A stretch of 64,000 bases of DNA, taken from Ophioderma brevispina. Its lineage: Eukaryota > Echinodermata > Ophiuroidea > Amphilepidida > Ophiodermatidae. This document shows positions 1 through 10,330 of this stretch, piece after piece. The notes under the pieces are model-generated. The model saw nothing but the letters and a program-made list of their open reading frames with translations, was not told the origin of the DNA and made no database searches. The translations under genes and the position numbers were made by a program. Numbering within the stretch: position 1 is the stretch's first letter; each line of letters opens with the position of its first letter. Location of the stretch: contig JAMKCH010001678.1 in NCBI GenBank assembly GCA_023653785.1, forward strand, positions 44,934 through 108,933, in the 5' to 3' direction.

Positions 1-1330
1 ACAGCGAGGATATTAATTCCAACACTCGGGGAGGTTCAGATCGTTCCGAGGCACTTGCCCCTAGTATTGCTGGTACCTCGCATACGCAGATTTCAAAAAA
101 TCTTCAGATAAAAATCCAGTGGGCCTCTGTTATGAAACAATTACCATCATATTATGAGAACTTAGGATTGGATTCTAAGGATGAAACTCTAGCACACACA
201 TCTTATCTGGCTGATACTTTCCATAGCCCAAAGACTCCTGATATGCCCAGACTACCTATTGATGGGGTGATGAAGGAGAAATGGGATGAGATCGCAAAAT
301 ACTCAAATGCAGGGGAAGTTAGTCCATACACCTCAACTATGAATAGAATGTTCATGGTGAAGGAGTCAGATTTTGATAAACACGGGAGAATTCCCAAGAT
401 TGATGAGGAATACACAGCTATGGTTTGCGCATCAAAGCCCAAGTTCAAGGGTAAATTTGGGAATAAGAAATTGTCCCCAACTGAACCATTGTTTAAAGAT
501 AGAACAACTGCGCACTAGCGAAAAGTGATCTACAGAAGTGCGATGATGCTGGGCATCTGGTGGTACTTATTAGCTGGTCGTCTCATGGAGCACGATTACT
601 AAATGCAGCAATAACAAAAAAAAAAAAAAAAAAAAAACAAACATAGTGATTGTCAAATCACTAAGACTTCCAACCAAGAGGCTTTAACCTTATTCTGGCG
701 CCTTTAGGCTTTGGATCTATTGCTGAATGTGCAGTCGGGTTACGGCTCGGGTCCATAAAGCAAGGAGACGGATTTACTGTCACAGATCAACTTTCAAAGA
801 CCCGAATGCGCAGACTGAACTTCATAAATTGACCCTCTGGATGAAGACACTTGTGAATTTTCTGACAAGATTTGCAATCAAAATTTGGCTACCTGGCTAT
901 AGATGGCTTGGAAACTAGTGAAGCTATTTCAGCACCCTTTGTTCCCTCAAAGAGACGTGCTGAATTCTCCCCCAAAGGACCACCACCTAAGAAACAGGCA
1001 ACCTATAATCAGGATGGTGGTAGCAGACAGTCTTTTACAGGTGACTAAGATCCCCAGCAGAAAGGACGGCAGGTATCACTGTCAGAAGGATCGTTAGATC
1101 ACAAGATATCAACGTGCTAAGCCGTCTTTCCCAATAACAGGGAAGTGGGAAAGTAAAAAGTGACTATGTGACCACATGCAGACAGACTCAGTAGGGGGAA
1201 GACTACACAAATTTGGTCAAAGTGGCAATCACCAATCACAAACGATCAATGGGTATTAGACACCTATAATGAGTACCAATAGACTTGCTGAGAACCAACC
1301 TCTCTGCAAAACAATCATAGATTTCTTCTA
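1..1330 (+). pseudogene. DIRS-like retroelement remnant (gag-like region and start of RT)
   Basis: The longest open part is 132-518 (128 residues), a charged, non-membrane protein with no recognisable enzyme motif. The sequence that follows is basic and proline-rich, with several frame breaks (about 900-1100). Around 1217-1263 one frame reads WQSPITNDQWVLDT, which resembles the W..IT.D.WVL segment at the start of DIRS/Ngaro-type reverse transcriptases. No catalytic RT motif follows; the similarity stops near 1300, so the element is cut off. It also contains a 21-23 bp A-run at about 616-637. The order gag-like, basic linker, RT start fits a DIRS element (tyrosine-recombinase retrotransposon), but no recombinase is present here. 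The family call rests on one short motif and general layout; a Gypsy-type origin is not excluded. It is not functional. Confidence 0.5.
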
Positions 1331-1424
1331 GTGGATGGATTTTAATAGAAGTGATGAAAAAAAAGTGGATGAAGTTCCAGTCTGCCATCTTCCCACCTCC
1401 GGAACCAAGATAAAGAAGGCCAGA

Positions 1425-1738
1425 GTTACCAAGTGTAAAAGGGGTAGTCTAAAGATTAATGAAATTAAATTTCCCAATTTGAAAATAGGTTTTACTAGAT
1501 CTTTATATACACACTTGGGTCTACAGCCCGTCGATCCCCACAAGATATTGCCTGCAATATCCTACATGGAGTTATATAGGGTAGGGTGCAGTACCAATAT
1601 AGTGGTGACGATCGATGGAGATGGGCAGTTTTTTTTCGGGCGAATAAGGGTCGGTGCCCGAGTATAAAAAACCAAGTGTAAAAGTGGGTAAGTATAAAGA
1701 TCTAGGTAAACCTATTTTAAATTGGAAAATTTAAATTA
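1425..1738. repeat. Inverted-repeat (hairpin) element
   Basis: The segment at about 1460-1518 (AATTTCCCAATTTGAAAATA and onward through AGATCTTTATA to CACTTGG) recurs in reverse complement at about 1668-1737. The arms are about 60-70 bp and the spacer about 150 bp. The 110-residue ORF at 1335-1667 runs across one arm and is probably a by-product. The element family is not recognised; it may be a small MITE inserted at the broken end of the DIRS-like remnant. Confidence 0.5.
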
Positions 1739-1739
1739 T

Positions 1740-1860
1740 CTGGCAGGTGTGCTTAGCTAGAGCTTAGCAATGTGTGTTTAGCTAGGAAATTAGCAAGGTG
1801 TCCTAGGCTAGAGGAATAGCAAGTGTCATCAATTTAAACGTTGCAGCTAGACTAATTAGA
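1740..1860. repeat. Short CTTAGC/CTAG-rich degenerate repeat tract
   Basis: Variants of GCTTAGCTAGAG, TTAGCTAGGAAATTAGCAA and CTAGGCTAGAGGAATAGCAA follow one another with a period of about 25-35 bp. It directly precedes the larger tandem duplication. No coding sequence is seen. Confidence 0.4.
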
Positions 1861-2385
1861 GAGGATTAGCCTGTGCTTAATAGTTAGTCTGTAGGTGGTT
1901 AGCTAAGTAAATTATGGAAGCTAATGGACATTATGCTAATTAGTGCTGCAACCAATGTCATAAAAATTTGTAGAGGGAATCAACATATGGCTTTCACACT
2001 GAGCCGGTGAATCGATCGGACTTTGCGATTACGATCGGCCGTTGTAGACTTCAAACCAGACACCAAATTATTATGATACTTCGCCAACTCTGACACATAT
2101 ATCGCTGTTGGAGGCTCACAAATAATTAGAGGGCGTAGCCGGGCTTACGAGTGAGTCTGTAGGTTAGCCTAAGTAAATTAGGGAAGCTAATGGACATTAT
2201 GCTACTTAGTGCAACCTGTCATAAAAATCATTTTGTAGAGGAACTCAACAATATGGCTTTTCACAAATGGCCGGTGGAGCGATCGACTTTGGGATCGATC
2301 GGCGTCTGTAGATTCCAAACAAGACACCAAAATTAATTATGATATTAGCCACGCTGACACATATCGCTGTTGTGATTCCACAATA
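1855..2385. repeat. Tandem duplication, unit about 265 bp, two diverged copies
   Basis: The copy at about 1855-2120 and the copy at about 2121-2385 share landmarks in the same order: TTAGTCTGTAGG or GAGTCTGTAGG, GAAGCTAATGGACATTATGC, GTAGAGG.A.TCAACA, CGATCGG, CAGACACCAAA, and CTGACACATAT.CGCTGTTG. Many indels separate them, so the duplication is old. Nothing coding is recognised. Confidence 0.7.
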
Positions 2386-2389
2386 AAAC

Positions 2390-2870
2390 AAACCCACAGC
2401 GTCGCTAAATCCACTAATGTAAGAGACCATTCGCCATGTTGAATTCTTACTCAGTCCGTTCAATTTTCAGTACGGAAAAAGGGCTATTTTGAACAACAAG
2501 GTGAACAGTCATATTTTCCCAACACTTAAAAGATGCCAGGTACCTCTTAAAAAAGTTCAACCCACAACAACCAACGTAAATGTCTCAGAAAGAAGTATTT
2601 GTGGAAAGCAGCAGCTCATTAAATCCTTCCTTTGGGAAAGCTTTACATAAAGCTTTGCGTAAATATATAAAGGAGATATTGCGCACGCGTCTCTTATTGG
2701 TATTCAGAACCGGCGCACTAGCTTCAAAACGGACTAATCGATCGCAAAAAGTCGATAGATCACGCTAGGTGAAAAGCCTTAATATCTTACAACGATTGAT
2801 ACACCCATAACTTTCCGAAAATAGTTTTTGTTATTCAACGGCAACACATTTTAGTCCATAAGCTGCACAT
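2390..2870. other. No recognised feature
   Basis: Only short chance ORFs are present (for example 2580-2768). No repeat partner was found inside the window. Confidence 0.4.
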
Positions 2871-2884
2871 CCATCATCAGCTTT

Positions 2885-4995
2885 TCCGTTCGTTGCACCA
2901 ATTAGTGATTAATTTTCCATATATCACCTTAAAGGGGATGTACCCCTGAATAGGATTAGGTAGTTTCCGCCCCGAAAAGCTGCACGTAGTGTGTCCTGCC
3001 CAGTTAAAAATTTTTTTGGTGCAAGTGTTCTTATGTAAAACAGCCATTATAAGTTCAATTTTATCCACGAACACGAACCCCGTTTTTAACTGCTGGGGGA
3101 TTAAACAGCTAGGCGTCCAAGATGGCCGCCGCAGGAGGATATTTGCTAAAATGAATTAAAATGGCAAATTGTTGAAATTAAGAACGGGTGATATTGGAGC
3201 TCCACAAAAAGAATTTATGGGCATATATATTTTCCGTACAGGCTTGTTTTAAATTGGCGGTGACTTATATTCGCTCTAGGGTACGTGAAATCAGGAGAAA
3301 ACAAGCCCTACCCATCTTTTCGACCGTATAAACAAAACTTTCTAAAAAATGACATTAACAATCATACAGCTGTAAAATATTAAGTGGGGTATTGATTTCC
3401 TAGAGAGTGTCGTTAATATAGTGGTTACTACTTGGGCCATATAATGTGTGTAGTTTAACTGCTATATAATACGTTCATAGAGACAACAGCTCATATCAAC
3501 TGATACAGAAAATCATAAATTACATGGGTTGTTGATTGTCTTAAGGACTACTCAGTGACGTCATAGGTGTTTCCAGTAAAAAATAAAAAATGTGCTTTGA
3601 AGAAGTGCAAAAATTGTCTATGTAGAAGGAAATTTAATATGGTGACCTAAGCTTCTTTCGAAAACCCCATCAAGTGCTATCTTTGTTCTGACTTGTACCA
3701 CAGGCTCTTCTTCTCTCTCCACTACTAGATAGCTTCCTTCCAGTGACGTCAAAAAGTGTTGAGTGGTCTGAAATTATCCAAGGAAGTACGAGAGAAAATT
3801 GCGGGAAAAAGTTATCAATGTTTTATGTCCGTGTTATGCCAAAAAAAAGGTGGCAGGGTGTTGTTTATTGAGTTATTCCCCGGAGCGGTATAACTGCCGG
3901 CATCATGAGTTATGATAATGTCCGCAATACACAAATGTCATTGAATCTCGTTTTGGTGATCTCAAAATATTACTCGCATTCTTACCCCATCTATTTGGCA
4001 ATTTTAGTACATATAGCAAAACATGCCTCCTACCGGCGGCCATCTTGGACACTTAAATGTTTAAGCCCACTTCAGGAAGGAAGAACTTTATTCGTTTAGT
4101 AAAAAAAAAAAAAAAAAAAAAATAAAGGCAGACTCATGCGTATATATACAATACATACACGTAACAATAGAAACGATCAACATCATGCAAGATGATACTG
4201 TGATACACGAAAGTTAACAAAGGAAAGAAATTTCGCTTCCAGTAGGTGCTCACTCGCTTTCTTTCTTTTTATTGTATCGCAACCGATTGACAGCAGCCAT
4301 TTGTCACCCGTCAAACACGGCTGCACACTGACCCTACGGGCAGTGTTCTTAATTGATTTCTATGCTTGTTTGTAGCAAGAACATCATTGTGTGTGTAAGA
4401 ACAGCTTAAAACACTTTTCAAATCGTATTTATCTCTACTTTTTTTACAATATCATCTATTGAAAGTGAAGAGTAACAAAAATTCGCGAATTCGCTTTGGG
4501 CCTTTGCAGTTCGCGGGCCGAGGAGCCAAAGTCGCCCAGTTGGGCTACCAAATCGTGGTTTTGGCAACATTGGTGATCATTGCACCGGCTTTGGCGTGCG
4601 TATGTTTATGTACTACTTCCTTATCACTGGGCAACGGCGCCCGGTAATTGGCTGAGAGAAATATGTAAATAGACTAGTGTGTGAAATCATCCTAATTATA
4701 GTTTGTCACTGCTCGCGTGGAAGCTTGTTGTAATGTCTCACATGGAATAGCCATGGAATACCGATAGTCATAATTAAGTCATAATCGATATACAGTTGTC
4801 TTATGCATTGCATAAAAAAAAAAAAAAAAAAAAATAGCAGTTTTTCATAAAACAATGGTGGCCATTTTGAAATAGGCAGTACGCGCTAATGTGCAACTTT
4901 TCGGGGCGGAAACATACCTAATCCTAGTCAGGGGGACACCCCCTTCAAGGTGATATATTTGAAAATTAATCACCAGGTGGGTGCAACAAACTCGA
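2885..4995. repeat. Large imperfect inverted-repeat region with inserted segments
   Basis: Two pairs of inverted segments are nested in the expected order. The outer pair is about 2890-2990 and 4888-4990, sharing TTTTCGGGGCGGAAAC, CCTAATCCTA, AAGGTGATATAT and GAAAATTAATCAC in opposite orientation. The inner pair is about 3108-3150 and 4000-4055, sharing GGCGGCCATCTTGGAC. The right half carries extra DNA (about 4100-4880) with A-runs at about 4100-4121 and 4804-4824. It could be a foldback DNA transposon, or two inverted copies of one dispersed repeat. No transposase was recognised between the arms. Confidence 0.55.
4738..4826 (+). repeat. Short repeat copy ending in an A-tract
   Basis: Bases 4738-4803 match 5508-5577 almost perfectly (CTCACATGGAATAGCCATGG through GTCTTATGCATTGCAT). 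The match ends at GCAT and is followed by about 20 A. The longer copy at 5508 continues with different sequence. The layout resembles a retroposed or poly(A)-ended copy. Confidence 0.5.
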
Positions 4996-5264
4996 ATTTT
5001 AAGGCCCATACAGAAACTGGCTTATGGACTAATTGGCATTGCCCTTTCATAATCTGTGCCAGAAGCAAGTACACACTCACGCTTCAGAATTGTTTACAAA
5101 TATTAGAAAATGACTGGTTGATTTGTGTATTTTGGGGTCTAAACATTGTTTACTACCACAGACAACCTACACAACTGGGAAGTAAAGAATGGTGGACTGT
5201 GAAAAAGGGCGTGAGAGAGGTTATTTTTGGCAAAATCCTGATATAGCTCAAAATAGGCAAATAG

Positions 5265-7370
5265 TCTACATTATTGGCTTGAGGAGCGGGTTAGCCAAGC
5301 GAACCTTCTTTTGGTTTGTACCACTAAGGTTCAAAGCCAATAGCTCTACATGCATTTAGTATCCATTCCATCATCGCTCACATGTGGTTTTCTGTGTTAT
5401 TGTGTGAAAACAGGTTTCTTTCTGCTTCTAAAGAATTGGATTTCCTTCCCCAATCAATCTCTATAATAGAATACACTACCTGGAATTGAGCGTATATGCC
5501 TCTCACATGGAATAGCCATGGAATACCGATAGTCATAATTAAGTCATAATCGATATACAGTTGTCTTATGCATTGCATGCGACACCCATGAATTAATTAT
5601 ACTTTGACCATGCTTTGGATATATTCCAAATGTATTCACAAACCCACAATGGGACTCAAACACTCAGACCCACTTGTGCCTTCTATACGAGATGTATGAA
5701 TACATCTGTAATAGCAAAATCTATAAAAATTGACGCAAGTATTCTAGCTGAAAGGGCGACAAAATCCAAGTATTCAAACAACTTATATCATTGCTTGGCA
5801 AGTAACAACGAAATGCGATCACTAAATACATTCAACTTTGCTATTGGATTTTGAGCCATGTGAATGTGGGACATAGCAAACAGAAAATGCGATCAGTACA
5901 TACAATCAACTTTGCTATTAGGTTCTGGGTCATATGAATGTGGCAAATAACAAAAGCGAAATGCGACCAATACGTACAATCAACTTTGCTATTAGGTTCT
6001 TGGTCATACGAATGTAGCAAATAACAGAACGGAAAAGGTATTAAAACATGCAATCAACTTTGCTATTGGTTCAGAGTTATGTACCAAATAACAAAACAGA
6101 AATGCGATTAAAACATGCAATCAACTTTGCTATTAGGTTCTGGCCCAGGGCCATATAAATGGGACAAATAACAAACACGAGATGCAACCAATACATGCAA
6201 ACAACTTTGCTATTGGGTCCTACCTTAAGGTATATGATAAATCTTATTAATCCCCTTATCGCAAAACCTCATCTGTAAAGTTTCGCGCAGATATATATTT
6301 CAACGTGATTTTGTGACCCCCTACCCCTAGAGTACTGTGCAAAATTAATATTGGTCGACAAAATGTGGGCATATTTTCGCTCATAACATCCAAACAAAAC
6401 ATTCTTTAGCCCTAAGATTTCACAGGGTAAATGGGACAATTAGTAGCTTTCTTCTGATACCAACATTTTGACCACTTCCGGTAAAATGGCATTACATGCA
6501 GAATAATGCATAGTTGGTGGTAAGTTGATCGGTTTTATTCTTTAACGCTATAATGGTTTGTATTATCAAGATGGTATCAATACAGCCTTGATAACTGTTC
6601 TACTGTCAAGCTGTTTCACTACTGAATTTGGGTACCACAGGTAGTATGATACCAAGTCTATACCACCACGAAATTGAATATCTATCGTTTACACTGACAA
6701 AGGGGATAGGGTGTAAAGAAACTAAGAGTTCCCAAGGAAAGAGTGCCTTGTCTTGCACGTAACATATACATAATAAACGGTGACCTTGTAGAGTGCTGAA
6801 ACAAATGATACCTGCAGCACGAATTGGGGAGCGCAATAGCCATTAACCGGTGCAGTGGGTCTCTTCATCATAGGAACGCTGTAGTTCATGACAACGGGAT
6901 GCAGCTAACAAGTGTATTGAAGAAACCACAGTAATGGTTTGTGTCAGAAACCTTAGGGTGTGTGCTATACCTTTTACTGAAAGAAGTCATATTTTTGGCG
7001 GGGTGTTCTTCCTTTTTCAGTCAAATTGTGGGGAAAAAAACAAGGGAATTCGGCTTAATACCTAATGGATAAACGATAGCGGAAATATACAATTATAAGC
7101 CCAACGAATTCCTAATTTTTACCTCTATTTAATAATAAACCACGGCGCTTGCCTTTGTCCTGCTATATTTGTTTTGTGGCTTTCTTGTATCCATTTCGGC
7201 CCATCCTATCTGTTCTTGTAATTTCACGGGCCGAGCGTACGGATTTCTTAATCAGAGTTTTTTTCACGGCTTCTTCCTACAGTGGTACGTTTTGATATAC
7301 ATTGACCCACTTTTTTACGATGCACTTTTTTCTAATCTGATAAAGGCTTAGGATTATAGTTAAAACTAGG
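5265..7370. repeat. Dispersed repeat, copy 1 (with internal minisatellite)
   Basis: The stretch 5265-5725 matches 12768-13185, and 7010-7370 matches 13390-13870, in the same order and orientation. Landmarks are ATTGGCTTG.GGAG.GGGTTAG, GCATTTAGTATCCA, TATGAGATGTATGAATACAT, CAAGGGAATT.GGCTTAA and TAAAGGCTTAGGAT. This copy is about 1 kb longer because 5725-7010 holds a tandem repeat and unshared sequence. No protein-coding region is recognised. Confidence 0.7.
5812..6232. repeat. Minisatellite, unit about 74 bp, nearly six copies
   Basis: The core CAATCAACTTTGCTATTAGG (with variants) recurs at about 5832, 5908, 5981, 6050, 6119 and 6200. The surrounding unit is AAATGCGA..AATACATG before it and CATATGAATG.GACAAATAAC after it. 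Spacing varies from about 65 to 80 bp. The minus-strand ORF at 5841-6053 is a by-product of the repeat. Confidence 0.85.
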
Positions 7371-7371
7371 G

Positions 7372-8380
7372 GAGATCAGCCCCCATCGGTGCATATTGCT
7401 GTTGAAACGAGCGAGTCTTGTGCGAATCCTGTTCAAGGTGACCCATTCCTTACGTGGAAGATTGCTACCAGGTTGGAGTTCTGTTATAGGTGTGATAGTG
7501 AATTGGGCTGGTCTTGGAGTATCTAGCCAGGCAGTGTTCCATGTGTGTAAGATGTTGAATGGGCAACTGCAGAGTTTAACAACGTGAAGACAGAAACGTT
7601 GACGAGAGCACAGCCTTTGTCTGTTATTCTTTGACAGTGTTATGCAGCAGGTGCTTGTTGTCCAACGGAGCCTTATTCACCAGTTTATGTACGTGATGTT
7701 CTCTCCGGAGCATTGCAGGTGCAATGCCTGAAAGCACTGGTAGAAATCCAGATGAGTGGGATGAAGGCAGCCAGTAATGGTTCGCATGGTCTCGTCGAGT
7801 ACTGTGTCCAGCTTGCACCACGGTGGGCGGCATATTCAGCAGCACTGTAGACCAGAGCCAGGACGTTGTTGCGTAAAGTAGATGGGCTAGCACCCCATGA
7901 AGATCCAGCAAGGTGGCACAAGAGGTTATTCCTCGAAGATACCTTTGCACATACTGACTCGAGATGCTACCAATATGTAAGCTGCCGATCAAGCTTCACT
8001 TCCAGATAAGTTGGTGTAGGATTGTATGGCAGAGGCGCTCCATTGAGGTCAATTTGAAGCTGGCGATGAGCCTCTTTGGTGTTAAGATGGAAGGCAGTAG
8101 CGGTGGTCTTGGCTTCACTCAGCTCGAGTTTCCAGCTCTCTCGGCAGTAAGCGTACCTTCTACTTCAGTTCAGCTTCTGTCCGAGTGAAGAAGGGCAAGA
8201 TCATATCATATCACATATTGCCTAGATGTTGTTTGAGGTAAATCGCTGATATACAAGTTGACTAGCATGTTTGCCAGTACCGATCCTCGTGGGACTCCGC
8301 GGTTCAAGATTATCAACCTCCTCGTGGTGAGCCCCGGAAACTGATCTTGATCAAGCGAATGATAATCAACTGAGGCTACG
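7372..8380 (-). pseudogene. LINE reverse transcriptase remnant (palm to C-terminus)
   Basis: Read on the minus strand from 8330 downwards, the frames give GVPRGSVLANMLVNLYISDL, a degraded form of RT motif B (GxPQGSxLxPxLF). A damaged YADD region lies near 8195-8215, then KEAHRQLQI, a TPTYL..KLDRQLT thumb motif, and the conserved C-terminal block ending in EWVTLNRIRT near 7400. The open stretch 7624-7992 (122 residues) covers part of it. Frameshifts and stops are frequent, so it is not active. The same family recurs on the plus strand at 9336-10010. The layout suggests the CR1/Jockey group of non-LTR elements; the exact clade is not certain. Confidence 0.8.
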
Positions 8381-8479
8381 CTAACATAATATGTTGTCTT
8401 TTTTAATTCACCGTCTTTTTAACTCACTGTTGTCTTTTTTATCTCACTGTATTTTTTATCATGCCCCGTCAGAGGACAC

Positions 8480-9127
8480 AAACTGATGTCAGTCTGGAAC
8501 ACGTGCTCTTAATTAGGGCAGGCATCACCGGATGTCAAGTCAGATGTCATCTCAGTGCTTCAACTGAACGTGGAAGGTCTCACTAGGGCAAAGATCAACA
8601 TCATCGAACACCTTGTACAAACTCATGAAGTCACTGCAATTCTCCTTCAAGAGACACACGCAACTGACAGTTACATTCTGAACATTTGCGGCTACACTCT
8701 AGCTGCACACACTGAGAGCGCTACCCATGGGATTGCCACCTTTGCTAGTAACTCAGCTCAATGGAAACAAATTGCAATCTCATCTGCAGACTCCACTCTG
8801 GAATGGGCAACGACCCAAATTGCAGGTGTCCATGTCACCAATGTCTACAAGCCACCTAACCATCGGCTTCAAGCAGACTCTCTACCTACTTATGGTGCAC
8901 CTTGCATTTACGCTGGTGACTTTAATAGTCACAGCATTACCTGAGGTTTCAGGAATACCAACCCTGACGGAACCACCCTAGATGACTGGGCTTCCAAATC
9001 CGGCGTACAACTTTTGCACGACCCCAAGCAACCAGACAGTTTTTACTCTGGAAGGTGGAATACAACTACAAATCCCGACCTTGCATTTGCAAACATGGAC
9101 ACCATCTCTGTTCACCGTACTGTTCTC
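8480..9127 (+). pseudogene. LINE endonuclease (EEP/APE-type) remnant
   Basis: The open frame 8555-8944 (129 residues) begins with LQLNVEGLTRAKINIIEHLV and contains LLQETHA and YAGDFNSH. These are the L.NVxG, QET and GDFN motifs of the apurinic-type endonuclease of non-LTR retrotransposons. A TGA at 8942-8944 interrupts it, at a place where related proteins usually have W. The same frame then continues without a shift for about 60 codons (DGTTLDDWASKSG, then NPDLAFAN) to about 9127, so this is a nonsense change rather than a frameshift. Missing parts are the C-terminal SDH motif and the RT that should follow. At 9128 the sequence switches to a minus-strand RT piece. Confidence 0.85.
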
Positions 9128-9335
9128 GAAGATACCTTGGCACATACGGACTGAGGTGCTACCGTTAAGTAAGTTGCCGGTCAAGCTTCACTCCCAGATA
9201 GGTTGGTGTAGGATTGTATGGCAGAGGCGCTCCATTGTAGTTGATTTGAAGCTGGCGATGAGCCTCTTTGGTGTTGAGATGGAAGGCAGTAGCGGTGGTC
9301 TTGGCTTCGCTCAGCTTCTGTCTCCAGGTCTTGAG
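9128..9335 (-). pseudogene. LINE reverse transcriptase fragment, inverted relative to its neighbours
   Basis: The minus strand reads KTTATAFHLNTKEAHRQLQI then PTYLGVKLDRQLT, the RT thumb region. It matches 7935-8125 (also minus) closely, including CAGAGGCGCTCCATTG and GGAAGGCAGTAGCGGTGG. It lies between a plus-strand endonuclease and a plus-strand C-terminal piece of the same family. This marks a local inversion or a nested insertion. Confidence 0.8.
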
Positions 9336-10010
9336 ATATGCTGGTATACAACGCTGCTGAATATGCCGCCCCAGCATGGTGCAACAGCTCTCACACAAGA
9401 AGCTGGACACAATACTAAACGAGACATTGAGAACCATTACTGGTTGCCTCCGTCCCACTCCATCTGAGTTTCTACAAGTGCTTTCAGGCTTTGCACCTGC
9501 AGTGCTTCGGAGAGAACACCACACGCACAAACTGGTGAATAAGGCTATGCTGGACAACAAGCACCTGCTGCATAACACTGTCAAAGAATCACACCAGCTC
9601 GGCAGAAAGAGACTGTGCTCTCGTCGACCTTTCTGTCGATACGCTGCTAAACTCTCCCGCTCCCCATTCAACATCTTGGCTAGATACTTCAAGACCAGAC
9701 CAACTCGCTATTACACCTATGGCAGAACTACCACCTGCAAGGAATGGGTAACCTTAAACCGGATTCGCACAGGAGTCGGTGGCTTCAATAGTACCATGCA
9801 CTGATGGTGGCTGCGACCATCTCCAGCCTGCCAATGTGGTTCTCCATTACACAGCCGGCGGATCACATTCTCAATGAATGCCCTACCTTTCGTCCACCGG
9901 TGGACATAGACTTCGCAAACCCCAATCAATCAACAGTGAGCTGTCTCCGTCGTCTACAACACATTTAGCTGCTGCATCATACGCAAGAAGAAGTCGACTG
10001 CTCTGCACAT
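9336..10010 (+). pseudogene. LINE C-terminal RT/zinc-knuckle remnant
   Basis: The ORF 9376-9804 (142 residues) contains KKLDTILNETLRTITGCLRP, the conserved block after the RT thumb, and EWVTLNRIRTG near its end. After a frameshift around 9805 another frame reads CDCGHH and then HILNECPTFR, the C-x-C...H...C type motif at the C-terminus of this group. The 3' end has AAGAAGAAG near 9990. It matches the minus-strand copy at 7372-7992. It is broken and not functional. Confidence 0.8.
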
Positions 10011-10020
10011 CATATTAAGA

Positions 10021-10330
10021 ACAAAGCTACGGTTTGCAAGCTTTGAGTTGTATAAGGTGACGATTTGGGATGGTCCTGAGAAGCTTGAGTGTCAAGCCAT
10101 GGTGCCACACGGTGTCATATGCTGTAGTAAGGTCCACCAAGATGACGTCTGCCTTACGATGCTTTTCAAAGCTCTCCTCAATATCATTCGTGAGTTTTAC
10201 AATGGACAGTGCTCCAGCCACGGCGAAATGCTTGTTCATCAGGCAGATGGGATTCGACGACTGGCTCCAGCCGGACCAGGATCAGCCTCTCAATGAGTTT
10301 GAAGGAAACACACACACTAATGAGTAGTGA
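10021..10330 (-). pseudogene. LINE reverse transcriptase fragment (motif A region)
   Basis: The minus-strand ORF 10027-10239 reads KADVILVDLTTAYDTVWHHG, RT motif A with its catalytic aspartate, followed by LTLKLLRTIPNRHL. Just upstream on the same strand (10240-10300) another frame gives RLILVRLEPVVESHLPDEQA, the usual lead-in with a frameshift. With 7372-8380 it would form one minus-strand RT, separated by the plus-strand pieces at 8480-10010. Confidence 0.8.

Noticed and set aside
5812..6232. Regularly spaced repeats resembling a CRISPR array
   Set aside because: Spacing is irregular, the whole unit is related and not only a short core, and the host is a eukaryote. It is a minisatellite.
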